NCBI RefSeq assembly: GCF_030209745.1
Contig: NZ_JARVRJ010000009.1
Coordinates: forward strand, 310,001-374,000
Direction of reading: 5' to 3'
DNA from: Arthrobacter sp. fls2-241-R2A-200
GTDB lineage: Bacteria > Actinomycetota > Actinomycetes > Actinomycetales > Micrococcaceae
Length of the DNA: 64,000 nucleotides
The translations under genes and the position numbers were made by a program. This document shows, in pieces, positions 55,067-63,498 of this stretch. Position 1 is the first letter of the stretch. Every line of letters begins with the position of its first letter. The notes under the pieces are model-generated. The model made no database searches. It was not told the DNA's origin and saw only the letters and a program-made list of their open reading frames with translations.

Positions 55067-56914
55067 TTGTCCTTGTCATCATTAACACGGTCCGTTCCCA
55101 CCAAGTTACGGCGGCGTCGTACGTCATTAGCCGCCACAGTGTTGGTGGCTGCACTCGGAGTCTTCGCTTCAGCACCTGGTGCTGTTGCCGGGCCGACGCC
55201 CCAGCCCCCAGAGCTCGGCCCAAACGTCATTGTCTTCACGCCAGACATGCCCCAAGCCACGATCCAGGCCAAGGTGGACGAGATCGCCAAGCAGCAGGTC
55301 GATAGCGAAATGGGCACAGGCCGCTATGCGCTGCTCTTCGCACCGGGAACCTACGGTTCAGTCGCCCACCCGCTGGTGTTCCAGGTGGGCTACTACACCG
55401 AGGTCGCGGGCCTCGGCGCATCCCCGGACGACGTCACCATCAATGGTCATGTTGACGTCTACAACAGGTGCACCAACGGTACGAGCAACTGCATCGCCTT
55501 GGACAACTTCTGGCGCTCAGTCTCGAACCTGCACATCAACGCCGTCGGAGGCAGCGGTTGCCACAGTTCGGCTGAGTTCTGGGCAGTTTCCCAGGCTGCA
55601 CCGATGCGCCGGGTGCACGTGACGGGCCAGCAGTTGTCCTTCATGGACTATTGCAGCGGCCCGTCCTACGCAAGCGGAGGATTCCTCGCAGATTCCAAGA
55701 CGGACTCGGCGATTGTGAACGGCAGTCAGCAGCAGTTCTACACTCGCGACAGCAGCATCAAGAGTTGGTCAAACGGCGTATGGAACCAAGTCTTCTCCGG
55801 AGTCCAGGGCGCCCCGGCCCAATCCTTCCCGAAGCTTCCGTACACCACGCTCGCCACAACTCCTGCGGCGCGCGAGAAGCCGTACCTGGTGCAGGGAGAC
55901 AACGGCCTCTCGGTGGTCGAACCTTCCGTCAAGACCGACTCTTCCGGTGCCGACTGGACGGCGGGCGGCTCCTCCGGCCGCAGCATCACCCTTTCGGACT
56001 TCTTCGTCGCCAAGCCCGGTGACTCCATCAGCCGGATCAACGCCGCTCTCGCCGGCGGCAAGAACCTGCTCCTGACGCCGGGCGTCTACTCCATCGACAC
56101 GTCGATCCGCATCAAGCGGGCAGGCACGGTGGTCCTCGGCCTCGGCCTTGCGACCCTGACGGCGGAGAACGGTTCCACGCCCCTCGTCATCGACGACGTC
56201 CCCGGAGTGGATGTGGCCGGTGTCACGGTCGACGCCGGTCCGGTTAACTCGCCGGTACTGGTCCAGGTGGGTACCAAGCATCAGCGCGGGGCGGGCGGTT
56301 CGAGCGCCGAGGATCCCATCTCCTTGCAGGACGTGTTCCTCCGCGTCGGCGGTCCGCACGCTGGGAAGGCGACGGTAGGGGTGCAGGTCGATAGCGATCA
56401 CGTGCTGTTGGATGACCTGTGGCTCTGGCGTGCCGACCACGGTGTCGGCGGTGTTGGTTGGACCGAAAACACTTCCGACACCGGCCTCGTTGTGAACGGT
56501 GACGATGTCACTGCCACCGGCCTCTTCGTGGAACACTTCCAAAAGGACAACGTGATCTGGAACGGAGAGCGGGGCAAGACGGTTTTCTTCCAAAACGAGC
56601 TGCCGTATGACGCTCCCAACCAGGCCGCGTGGCAGCACGATGGCACGCTCGGATACGCCGCGTACAAGGTGGCGGACACCGTCACAACGCACGAACTGTG
56701 GGGCGGCGGCAGCTACATTTTCACGAACGTCGATCCGAGCCTGCATGCAAGCCACTCGTTCGAAGTGCCGCTGACCGCGGGCGTGAAACTGCACGATCTG
56801 AGCACGGTGTCCCTCAACGGCGCCGGCACGATCGATCACGTCGTCAACGACACCGGTGGCGCTGTCACGCCCACGCACCAGGGGCCGGAAACGGTCGCGA
56901 ACTACGGCGGCTGA
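55067..56914 (+). CDS. Secreted parallel beta-helix protein
   Basis: A 615-residue secreted protein. The signal peptide (KLRRRRTSLAATVLVAALGVFASAPGAVAG) is followed by NVIVFTPDMPQATIQAKVDEI and many short repeated strands typical of pectate-lyase-type right-handed beta-helices (ITLSDFFVAKPGD; LLLTPGVYSIDTSIRIKRAGTVVLGLGLATLT; VEHFQKDNVIWNGE). Homologues I recall are labelled adenylyl cyclase or coagulation-factor-like without good reason. A sugar-polymer lyase or glucanase role is possible but no catalytic residues can be assigned. TTG start after GCAGG; a hairpin follows the gene. Confidence 0.75.
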   Translation: MSLSSLTRSVPTKLRRRRTSLAATVLVAALGVFASAPGAVAGPTPQPPELGPNVIVFTPDMPQATIQAKVDEIAKQQVDSEMGTGRYALLFAPGTYGSVAHPLVFQVGYYTEVAGLGASPDDVTINGHVDVYNRCTNGTSNCIALDNFWRSVSNLHINAVGGSGCHSSAEFWAVSQAAPMRRVHVTGQQLSFMDYCSGPSYASGGFLADSKTDSAIVNGSQQQFYTRDSSIKSWSNGVWNQVFSGVQGAPAQSFPKLPYTTLATTPAAREKPYLVQGDNGLSVVEPSVKTDSSGADWTAGGSSGRSITLSDFFVAKPGDSISRINAALAGGKNLLLTPGVYSIDTSIRIKRAGTVVLGLGLATLTAENGSTPLVIDDVPGVDVAGVTVDAGPVNSPVLVQVGTKHQRGAGGSSAEDPISLQDVFLRVGGPHAGKATVGVQVDSDHVLLDDLWLWRADHGVGGVGWTENTSDTGLVVNGDDVTATGLFVEHFQKDNVIWNGERGKTVFFQNELPYDAPNQAAWQHDGTLGYAAYKVADTVTTHELWGGGSYIFTNVDPSLHASHSFEVPLTAGVKLHDLSTVSLNGAGTIDHVVNDTGGAVTPTHQGPETVANYGG

Positions 56915-56929
56915 CCGCCACCACAGAAT

Positions 56930-56968
56930 GCGGGTGCCCTCCCAGCCCTTCTCTGGGAGGGCGCCCGC
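56930..56968 (+). terminator. Hairpin terminator after the beta-helix gene
   Basis: GCGGGTGCCCTCCCAG (56930-56945) pairs with CTGGGAGGGCGCCCGC (56953-56968) over 16 bp with one G-T, 7-nt loop, then CCGTTTT. Confidence 0.85.
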
Positions 56969-57058
56969 CCGTTTTGGATCAGCAAGATACCTTGACCTCT
57001 ACACCAGGCGGCGCTCATGCTGGGTTCCTGATTGCTTTGCGCTGAAATGGGGTCGACC

Positions 57059-57868
57059 ATGAACATCACCCGCGCGACGTCAATTCTGATCCGACATCGC
57101 TATCCATTGGCCGCCTTTGCGGCATTGCTGTTGATGGTCGTCGGCCTTCCTGCGGAAGCCGCAACAGCACCTGCCCCTGGAAATGACGTCTCGTGGCCGC
57201 AGTGTGGCAAAGCCCTGCCCAAGGGTCAGAGCTTTGGAATTGTTGGCGTCAACAACGGCACCGCCAATACGACCAATCCCTGCCTCGCAACCGAGCTGTC
57301 CTGGGCCGGTTCCTCCACAGGCGCTACCGGGCAGCCCAAGGTCGCGCTTTACGTGAACACTGCCAACCCGGGGTCGGCAGGCTCCTGGTGGCCCACAAGC
57401 AATACTTACGGCGGAACGACTGTGGCCAACCCCTATGGGCAATGCACGAGCGGGTCCTTTGGAGCGGCCTGTTCCTACATGTACGGGTATGCCAAGGCCT
57501 ACGATGATGCAAACATCCGAGGGGTGAGCAGTCCCGCCTCCTTCATCTGGTGGCTCGACGTCGAAACCGGAAATAGCTGGTCCGCCGACAAGGCTGCCAA
57601 CCGCGCGGACCTTGAAGGGATGGCGGCCTATTTCTCGAGCATCGGCGCAACGACCGGAATCTACTCCACGAGCAGCCAGTGGTCCCAGATAGCGGGCTCT
57701 ACGCCGACCTCGAGCCCCCTGTACACAGCCAGGAGCTGGCTCGCCGGAGCAAGTTCACTGACATCGGCGAAGCGTATGTGTTCAGCCGCGCCGCTCACGG
57801 GAGGGGGCAAAGTCACCCTCACCCAGTACGTCTCCAGCGGCCTCGACTATGACTACTCGTGCATCTGA
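57059..57868 (+). CDS. Secreted GH25-like lysozyme-fold protein
   Basis: A 269-residue protein with a signal peptide (YPLAAFAALLLMVVGLPAEAA) and a TIM-barrel-like domain. It has GNDVSWPQC at its start, a DVE motif in FIWWLDVETGNSW (the GH25 active-site DxE) and FSSIGATTGIYSTSSQWSQI. These fit a diverged GH25 muramidase-like domain that may cut peptidoglycan; no further proof. Cys residues (CGKAL, QCTSG, ACSYM, MCSAA, YSCI) could form disulfides. The ATG at 57059 has GGGG upstream at a suitable distance. Confidence 0.75.
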   Translation: MNITRATSILIRHRYPLAAFAALLLMVVGLPAEAATAPAPGNDVSWPQCGKALPKGQSFGIVGVNNGTANTTNPCLATELSWAGSSTGATGQPKVALYVNTANPGSAGSWWPTSNTYGGTTVANPYGQCTSGSFGAACSYMYGYAKAYDDANIRGVSSPASFIWWLDVETGNSWSADKAANRADLEGMAAYFSSIGATTGIYSTSSQWSQIAGSTPTSSPLYTARSWLAGASSLTSAKRMCSAAPLTGGGKVTLTQYVSSGLDYDYSCI

Positions 57869-57880
57869 GGCGCTAGCGCC
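57869..57880. repeat. 12-bp palindrome with CTAG
   Basis: GGCGCTAGCGCC, immediately after the GH25-like stop, followed by the stop (CTA) of the convergent VOC gene. Meaning unclear; another CTAG-containing element at a convergent junction. Confidence 0.4.
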
Positions 57881-58270
57881 CTAGGCGTTACCTGCGTCCG
57901 GCTCCGCAGCCAGTTGACTCACCAGGCCAACGGTGTTGCCCTCGCTATCCCGGATAAAGGCCATCCATTCATCAGTTCCGGCACGCCCCAGCACCCCGTC
58001 CACGTGGCTGAAGATCAAGCGCGGAGGGTCCACTACGTCCACTCCCCTGGACCTGAGCTGCTCCACCAACTGCCTTACGTCCGGAACTTCGAGGTAGAGG
58101 AGTGACCGCGTTGCACCCCTCTCCAAGAGGAGCCGCACGCCCTCCAGGTCAAAAAACAGCAGGCCGGGCGGGTCGAAGACCGCCGCAGGCCGGACTCCCA
58201 GCAACTCCGAATAGAACGCTGCAGCCCGCCCGAGGTCCTCGGCGTGCTGGGATACCTGGATCAACCGCAT
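57881..58270 (-). CDS. VOC-family (glyoxalase-like) protein
   Basis: A 129-residue vicinal-oxygen-chelate protein with two beta-alpha-beta-beta-beta modules (IQVSQHAEDLGRAAAFYSELLG at the start; second module from about residue 65). Metal-ligand pattern is not certain, so it may be a binding protein, a dioxygenase or a lyase. It lies between the GH25-like gene and the MarR gene without evident link to the carotenoid cluster. Confidence 0.82.
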   Translation of the reverse strand: MRLIQVSQHAEDLGRAAAFYSELLGVRPAAVFDPPGLLFFDLEGVRLLLERGATRSLLYLEVPDVRQLVEQLRSRGVDVVDPPRLIFSHVDGVLGRAGTDEWMAFIRDSEGNTVGLVSQLAAEPDAGNA

Positions 58271-58318
58271 GATGTTTTGCCTTTCCGGTCCCCTCCATCA
58301 TGTGTACTCCCAAATCGC

Positions 58319-58819
58319 TCACGTTTCACCCCCACCCGGTTCTGATTCGCTGGCTTCAACCTCGCTCGCCATGTCGTCAAGGAAGCGCATCACCGTCTGC
58401 CTCTCGGCAGGAGTGAGCCGGGCTGCCACCCTGCACCGCCGGGCCTGTTGCGAACTGACTGTCCGTAGCGCCGCTTGGTGGGTCTCAGGTGTGATGGCGA
58501 TGGCCAGGGCCCGGCGGTCCGAGGGGTGGGCTTGCCGCGTGATGTGGCCAGCACGCTGGAGCCTGTCCAGCAGCTTGGTGGTTGACGCGGTGGAGATATG
58601 CAGGTGCGCAGCGATCGCCCCGGGGGTGGCCACGAGCCCCTGGTTGCCACATTCAATCAAGTAATTCAGGGCCCGCATGTCGGATTTGTTAAGCCTCATG
58701 TACCGCAGCAAAGCGTCCGCCAGCCGCTGTTCGGCTGCCTGGAGTCGACCGAGCGCGGAGATGAGGTCACCTGAGGACACCGGCAGGGCGATCTCCTCAG
58801 GTGTAGGCATAAAAAGCAT
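58319..58819 (-). CDS. crtR: MarR-family regulator, CrtR-like
   Basis: A 166-residue MarR protein with the winged helix and its basic wing (TTKLLDRLQRAGHITRQAHPSDRRALAIAITPE). It is divergent from idi-crtE across a 96-bp region, the same place as the MarR-type CrtR of Corynebacterium glutamicum, which represses the crt operon and is released by geranylgeranyl pyrophosphate. By analogy this is a crt repressor; the symbol is by analogy only. Two in-frame ATGs (58819 and 58810) are possible starts. Confidence 0.8.
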   Translation of the reverse strand: MLFMPTPEEIALPVSSGDLISALGRLQAAEQRLADALLRYMRLNKSDMRALNYLIECGNQGLVATPGAIAAHLHISTASTTKLLDRLQRAGHITRQAHPSDRRALAIAITPETHQAALRTVSSQQARRCRVAARLTPAERQTVMRFLDDMASEVEASESEPGGGET

Positions 58820-58834
58820 GTTACACCTAGCTGC

Positions 58835-58845
58835 TTACATGGTAA
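58835..58845. promoter_or_regulatory. Candidate CrtR operator
   Basis: TTAC-ATG-GTAA, an 11-bp inverted repeat in the divergent gap between the MarR gene and idi, next to three CTAGC repeats (58828-58879). It is a possible repressor site. Confidence 0.35.
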
Positions 58846-58915
58846 TCTTTCTTCTAGCCTGTCTAGCTATATCCATGAGCGGGCGCCCGTTCGGCAGAAC
58901 CGAGGAAGGCTCAGA

Positions 58916-59464
58916 GTGAACGCGACAGAGATGGTTGTCCTCCTTGATGATCAAGGAGCGCCGATCGGAGAAAGCCCTAAAGCCTCAGTCCACACACGGC
59001 AAACCCCGCTTCACCTCGCCTTCTCCTGCTATTTGCTGAACGAGTCGGGGGAAATCCTGCTGACCCGCCGCTCTCCGGAGAAAAGGACATGGCCGGGCGT
59101 GTGGACCAACAGTTTCTGCGGCCACCCCGCGCCCGGCGAGGAGTCGGAGGAGGCCCTGATGCGCCGGGCACAGTTCGAACTCGGGGTGGACGCCACGAGG
59201 ATCCAGCTCGTCCTGCCGCACTTCCGATACCGAGCGGTTGACCCCACAGGAATCGTCGAGAACGAAATCTGCCCTGTCTACGTGGCGCACGTGGCAGGAA
59301 GCATCGCACCGAACCCCGCTGAGGTCGCCGACTGGGCGTGGGTGACTCCGGCCCTGCTAGAGGACGCTCTCGAGCACACCTCCCGCGCTTTCAGTCCATG
59401 GCTGAGCATGCAGTTCCCCCTGCTGCTCGAAGCCGGGGCCTTCCAACCCGGGCCCCCGGCATGA
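58916..59464 (+). CDS. idi: Isopentenyl-diphosphate delta-isomerase (type I)
   Basis: A 182-residue Nudix-fold isomerase. It has the catalytic Cys in NSFCGHPAPGEE, the Nudix-like EEALMRRAQFELGV and the second catalytic Glu in ENEICPVYVAH. It interconverts IPP and DMAPP, feeding the carotenoid pathway that follows. GTG start with GAGGAAGG 8 nt upstream. Its stop overlaps crtE (ATGA). Confidence 0.94.
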   Translation: MNATEMVVLLDDQGAPIGESPKASVHTRQTPLHLAFSCYLLNESGEILLTRRSPEKRTWPGVWTNSFCGHPAPGEESEEALMRRAQFELGVDATRIQLVLPHFRYRAVDPTGIVENEICPVYVAHVAGSIAPNPAEVADWAWVTPALLEDALEHTSRAFSPWLSMQFPLLLEAGAFQPGPPA

Positions 59465-60561
59465 CCATCACCTCCGGCGCGCTCCGCACCCGCACGGAGC
59501 TCTGCACCGCCGTCGAAAGTGAACTCACCACGCAAATCGACAGGAAAGCAGGCGCCGCCGCGGCCTATGGCCCGGACTTTGCCCGGCTGTGGACCCTCGC
59601 CGGCAAGAATGTCCTTGGGGGTAAGTTCGTCCGGCCCCTGCTGTTGATGGAAACTTACGACGCACTCCAACAGGGAGCCGCGCAGCCCGGGTTCGTGGCC
59701 CGACGCGAAACCGCCATCACCATTGCGGGGGCGATTGAACTCCTTCACTATGCGTTCTTGCTGCATGATGACGTGATCGACGGCGATTTGGTCCGCCGCG
59801 GTCACCCGAACTTGATCGGTTCCCTCCTGGAGGAAGCCGGTGAACTGCCACGTCCCGACGGCGCGCTGCATTGGGCTCAAACCGGCGGAATCCTGATGGG
59901 CGACCTGCTGCTCTCCGGAACGCACCAAACCTTCGCGCGGGCAGAACTCCCGCATGAGCTCCGGTTGCGGCTCCTTGACCTCTTGGAGCACACCATCGAC
60001 GAGACGGTGGCCGGTGAACAACTGGACGTGGGACTGGGCGATGGCATAGTGGCACCTGAGCTTGGGACCATCCTGATGATGTGCGGCTACAAAACCGCCA
60101 CCTACACGTTCGAATTGCCGTTACGTGCCGCCGCCGCCCTGGCAGGCGCCAGCGCCGCCGTCGAGAATTCGCTGGCACGTGCCGGGAGGCACTTGGGCCT
60201 CGCCTTCCAACTCCAGGACGACCTTCTGTCCACTTTCGGGGACCCGGGGCAGCACGGGAAGGATCCTTTCTCGGACCTTCGGGAAGGAAAGCAGACAGCC
60301 ATCATCGCGCACGCCCGGATGACCAACGCCTGGCAGGACATCGAACCCTTCTTTGGCCGCCCCGAGCTGCACGCCACGGAGGCGGAGCACGTACGGAGGA
60401 AGCTGGCGGATTGCGGAGCGCAACAGTTCGTCCAGGCGCTCATCGATGAACAGATGATGGCCTTCACGCACCTGCTCACCAGCTTTGCCTCGCCCATCCC
60501 CCCTGCTGCGCGCAATGTCCTCCTGGAGCTCGCCGCACAGTTGGAAGGACGGCAGTCATGA
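59461..60561 (+). CDS. crtE: Geranylgeranyl diphosphate synthase
   Basis: A 366-residue polyprenyl synthase with the first Asp-rich motif LLHDDVIDGD and the second LAFQLQDDLLSTFGDPG. It condenses IPP units to GGPP. ATG overlaps the idi stop by 4 nt; crtB overlaps its end by 4 nt, so the set idi-crtE-crtB-crtI is one coupled operon. Confidence 0.93.
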   Translation: MTITSGALRTRTELCTAVESELTTQIDRKAGAAAAYGPDFARLWTLAGKNVLGGKFVRPLLLMETYDALQQGAAQPGFVARRETAITIAGAIELLHYAFLLHDDVIDGDLVRRGHPNLIGSLLEEAGELPRPDGALHWAQTGGILMGDLLLSGTHQTFARAELPHELRLRLLDLLEHTIDETVAGEQLDVGLGDGIVAPELGTILMMCGYKTATYTFELPLRAAAALAGASAAVENSLARAGRHLGLAFQLQDDLLSTFGDPGQHGKDPFSDLREGKQTAIIAHARMTNAWQDIEPFFGRPELHATEAEHVRRKLADCGAQQFVQALIDEQMMAFTHLLTSFASPIPPAARNVLLELAAQLEGRQS

Positions 60562-61463
60562 GCGTGGCCACCAACAGTTCGTTCACGCAGTTCACCCGCA
60601 CCGCTGAACGCGCCGCGAACCAGGTGATCTCGGAGTATTCCACCTCGTTTGGTTTGGCCTGCAAGTTGCTGGGGCCACGCCACCGCCAGCACGTCCGCAA
60701 CATCTACGCCTTGGTGCGGGTCGCGGATGAATTGGTGGACGGCGTCACCGCTGAAGCCGGCCTGGACTACCAAGAGCAATGCGACGCCCTGGCCCATTTT
60801 ATCGATGAGACCCACCGCGCAGTGAAGATCGGCTACAGCAGTGACCTCATCATCCACGCGTTCGCCCAGACTGCGCGCGCAGCCGGCATCGACCGTTCCC
60901 TCATCGACCCCTTCTTCGACTCCATGCGCACCGACCTCGGCGAGCGCGACCCCGTCCCGGCTACCTCCCTGCGTTTCGATGCCGATGCGCACCGCGGCTA
61001 CGTGCACGGTTCCGCCGAGGTGGTGGGGTTGATGTGCCTCCGGGTCTTCATGCGGGGCCAGGACATCGACGACGACGTGTCGGCCGCGCTGCGGCACGGT
61101 GCGAGCCAGCTGGGCGCAGCCTTCCAAAACATCAATTTCCTCCGCGATTTGGCGGACGACACCGCCCGGCTGGGACGGAGCTACCTTGGCACCGCTGACC
61201 ACCTTGAGGACAAGGACCGCGTGAAGTGGGTGGGTACCATTCGTGCGCAACTCGCCGATGCCGCCGTCGTTATTCCGCTCTTGCCCCATGATGCCCGGGC
61301 CGCCGTTCGGAGCGCGCTTGCCCTGTTCTCGGCGCTGACAGACAGGATTGAGCAGACCAGCGTTGACGAGCTGTACCGCTCGCGGGTCCGGGTTCCGGAT
61401 GCCGTCAAAGCAGGGCTCACCGCACGCGCAATTGCCTCGACGTGGATGGAGCTGCACCGATGA
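60558..61463 (+). CDS. crtB: Phytoene synthase
   Basis: A 301-residue squalene/phytoene synthase with the two Asp motifs: VRVADELVDG near residue 55 and NINFLRDLADDTARLGRSYLG near residue 195. Two GGPP are joined to phytoene. Start overlaps crtE by 4 nt; its stop overlaps crtI by 4 nt. Confidence 0.94.
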   Translation: MSVATNSSFTQFTRTAERAANQVISEYSTSFGLACKLLGPRHRQHVRNIYALVRVADELVDGVTAEAGLDYQEQCDALAHFIDETHRAVKIGYSSDLIIHAFAQTARAAGIDRSLIDPFFDSMRTDLGERDPVPATSLRFDADAHRGYVHGSAEVVGLMCLRVFMRGQDIDDDVSAALRHGASQLGAAFQNINFLRDLADDTARLGRSYLGTADHLEDKDRVKWVGTIRAQLADAAVVIPLLPHDARAAVRSALALFSALTDRIEQTSVDELYRSRVRVPDAVKAGLTARAIASTWMELHR

Positions 61464-63112
61464 CCCGGACCGTAGTGATCGGTGGTGGCATCGCTGGGCT
61501 TGCCACCGCCGCCCTCCTCGCCCACGAAGGACACGAGGTACAGCTCCTTGAGCAGCGCGATCACGTTGGTGGCCGTGCCGGCAGCTTGGAGCGGGATGGT
61601 TTTCGCTGGGACACCGGCCCGTCCTGGTACCTGATGCCCGGAGTGTTCGACCATTTTTTCGAGCTCCTCGGCACCAGCACCGCTGAGCAGTTGGATCTGC
61701 GCACGCTCGATCCCGCTTATCGGGTCTTCAGCGAGCCGCTCGACGACGGCGCCAGGCCGGACCCGTTGACCGTTCCCTTGGGGAGCGCACGGGTTTTGGA
61801 GACGTTTGAAAGGGTTGAGCCCGGCAGCGCCAAGGTGCTGGGCCGGTATCTTGCGTCCGCGCGGCACACGACCGACATGGCTGAGCGCTTCTTCCTCTAC
61901 AACCCGTTCACCAAGCTTCGGGAACTGCTGCATCCTGAGGTGGTACGCAACCTGCCCAAGCTCGCACAGCTTCTCGCCACACCCTTGGACAGATTTGTCG
62001 CGGAGCGTTTCCGGCATCCCGTCCTGCGGCAGGTCCTCGGGTACCCCGCGGTGTTCCTGGGCACCAGCCCGTCGGCCGCGCCCGCGATGTACCACCTGAT
62101 GAGTGCGCTGGACTTGGGTGATGGTGTCCAGTATCCAATGGGTGGATTCTGGGCGCTCGTGGGACGACTCGAAGCGCTGGCAGTAGAGGCGGGCGTCAGG
62201 ATCCATACAGGCGCGGAAGCACTCAAGATCACCACCCGCGAGGCAACCAGGACCAAGAAGCTTGGCCGGCTTGATGGCCTGAAGCTACCGGCCGGCCTTC
62301 CTGCTAGGGACAGCCGGGAAGTTACCGGGGTGAATTGGCGCGACCACAACGGAGCCGAGCATTACAGCGTTGCCGACCTCGTGGTCTCCGGAGCGGACCT
62401 GCACCACACCGAAACCCAATTGCTGGGGGTGCAGGATCGGAGCTACAACAGTTCATGGTGGGAACGGCGCACCAGCGGCCCCGGCGCCGTCTTGGTCATG
62501 TTGGGCGTCAAGGGGAACCTTCCTGAACTGCCGCATCACTCCTTGTTTTTCACCCGCGATTGGGAAGCCAACTTTGCCTCGATCTTCGGCGCGCACACCC
62601 GCATTCCCGATCCCGCGTCCATCTATGTCTGCAAACCGAGCGCGACGGACCCCGGAGTTGCCCCGGCAGGCCACGAGAACCTCTTCGTCCTGGTCCCCAT
62701 ACCAGCGGACCCTGCCCTCGGTTCCGGTGGTCCCGATGGAACGGGTGATGCATTGATAGAGCAGACCGCCGACGCCGCCATCGACCAGATTGCCGCTTGG
62801 GCCAGCATCCCGGACCTCCGCGAGCGCATCGTAACCCGGCACACCGTGGGCCCCGCAGACTTCGCCCGGGACTTCAATTCCTGGCACGGCGGCATGCTGG
62901 GCCCTGCCCATACGTTGCGGCAAAGCGCCATGTTCAGGGCGCAGAATGCCTCCAGACGGGTGCGCGGCCTTTACTACGCGGGCGCCACAACGGCGCCCGG
63001 CGTAGGGGTGCCGATGTGCCTCATCAGCGCGGAACTGGTCCTGAAACGCATACGCGGGGATCACAGCGCAGGCCCTACCACTGCACGGCGCATAGCTAGC
63101 AGGATCAGTTGA
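61460..63112 (+). CDS. crtI: Phytoene desaturase (lycopene-forming)
   Basis: A 550-residue CrtI-type desaturase. The FAD-binding motif is RTVVIGGGIAGLATAALLAHEGHEVQLLEQRDHVGGRAGSLE. The C-terminal segment has LYYAGATTAPGVGVPMCLISAELVLKRI. It carries out successive desaturations of phytoene to lycopene. The ATG at 61460 overlaps the crtB stop; its own TGA overlaps the crtYe ATG (TGATG). Confidence 0.94.
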   Translation: MTRTVVIGGGIAGLATAALLAHEGHEVQLLEQRDHVGGRAGSLERDGFRWDTGPSWYLMPGVFDHFFELLGTSTAEQLDLRTLDPAYRVFSEPLDDGARPDPLTVPLGSARVLETFERVEPGSAKVLGRYLASARHTTDMAERFFLYNPFTKLRELLHPEVVRNLPKLAQLLATPLDRFVAERFRHPVLRQVLGYPAVFLGTSPSAAPAMYHLMSALDLGDGVQYPMGGFWALVGRLEALAVEAGVRIHTGAEALKITTREATRTKKLGRLDGLKLPAGLPARDSREVTGVNWRDHNGAEHYSVADLVVSGADLHHTETQLLGVQDRSYNSSWWERRTSGPGAVLVMLGVKGNLPELPHHSLFFTRDWEANFASIFGAHTRIPDPASIYVCKPSATDPGVAPAGHENLFVLVPIPADPALGSGGPDGTGDALIEQTADAAIDQIAAWASIPDLRERIVTRHTVGPADFARDFNSWHGGMLGPAHTLRQSAMFRAQNASRRVRGLYYAGATTAPGVGVPMCLISAELVLKRIRGDHSAGPTTARRIASRIS

Positions 63113-63498
63113 TGGGATCCCTCTACCTCGTCTCTTTACTACTGGGCATCATGTGCATGCTGCTGCTGGATCATCGCTTCCGCCTGTTTTTCTGGCACAG
63201 TCCGAAAGCAGCGGCGGTGGTGACCACCGCCGGGGTCCTGTTCCTGCTCGCTTGGGACGCTTCCGGAATCGGGTTGGGCATCTTCCTGCGTGGGGAAGGC
63301 ACCGTGGCCACGGGTCTTCTGCTCGCACCGGAGCTGCCCATCGAAGAACCGGTGTTCCTGCTCTTCCTGGTGCTGTGCAGCATGGTTATTTACACCGGCA
63401 CCCGGAAGCTGCTGGACCGGGCGCCCACCCGCAGTGCTGACAGTTCCGGATCCCGATCACGGGTCAAGGACAATGCCGAAGCCAGGGAGAACGCATGA
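63112..63498 (+). CDS. crtYe: Lycopene cyclase-type subunit CrtYe
   Basis: A 128-residue small membrane protein with three or four TM helices and the PxEE motif LAPELPIEEPVFLLFLVLCSM. Split Ye/Yf subunits form a heterodimeric C50 epsilon-type cyclase in Corynebacterium. The tail is polar (RAPTRSADSSGSRSR). The next frame starts at its stop (ATGA overlap). Confidence 0.88.
   Translation: MGSLYLVSLLLGIMCMLLLDHRFRLFFWHSPKAAAVVTTAGVLFLLAWDASGIGLGIFLRGEGTVATGLLLAPELPIEEPVFLLFLVLCSMVIYTGTRKLLDRAPTRSADSSGSRSRVKDNAEARENA

Noticed and set aside
55067..56914. Adenylyl cyclase function
   Set aside because: The label I recall for homologues is not supported: the protein is secreted, made of beta-helix repeats, and has no cyclase catalytic residues.
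58677..58919. An 80-codon plus-strand frame across the MarR start and promoter region
   Set aside because: Antisense to the MarR gene, with no ribosome-binding site; its hydrophobic end is a by-product of the promoter region.
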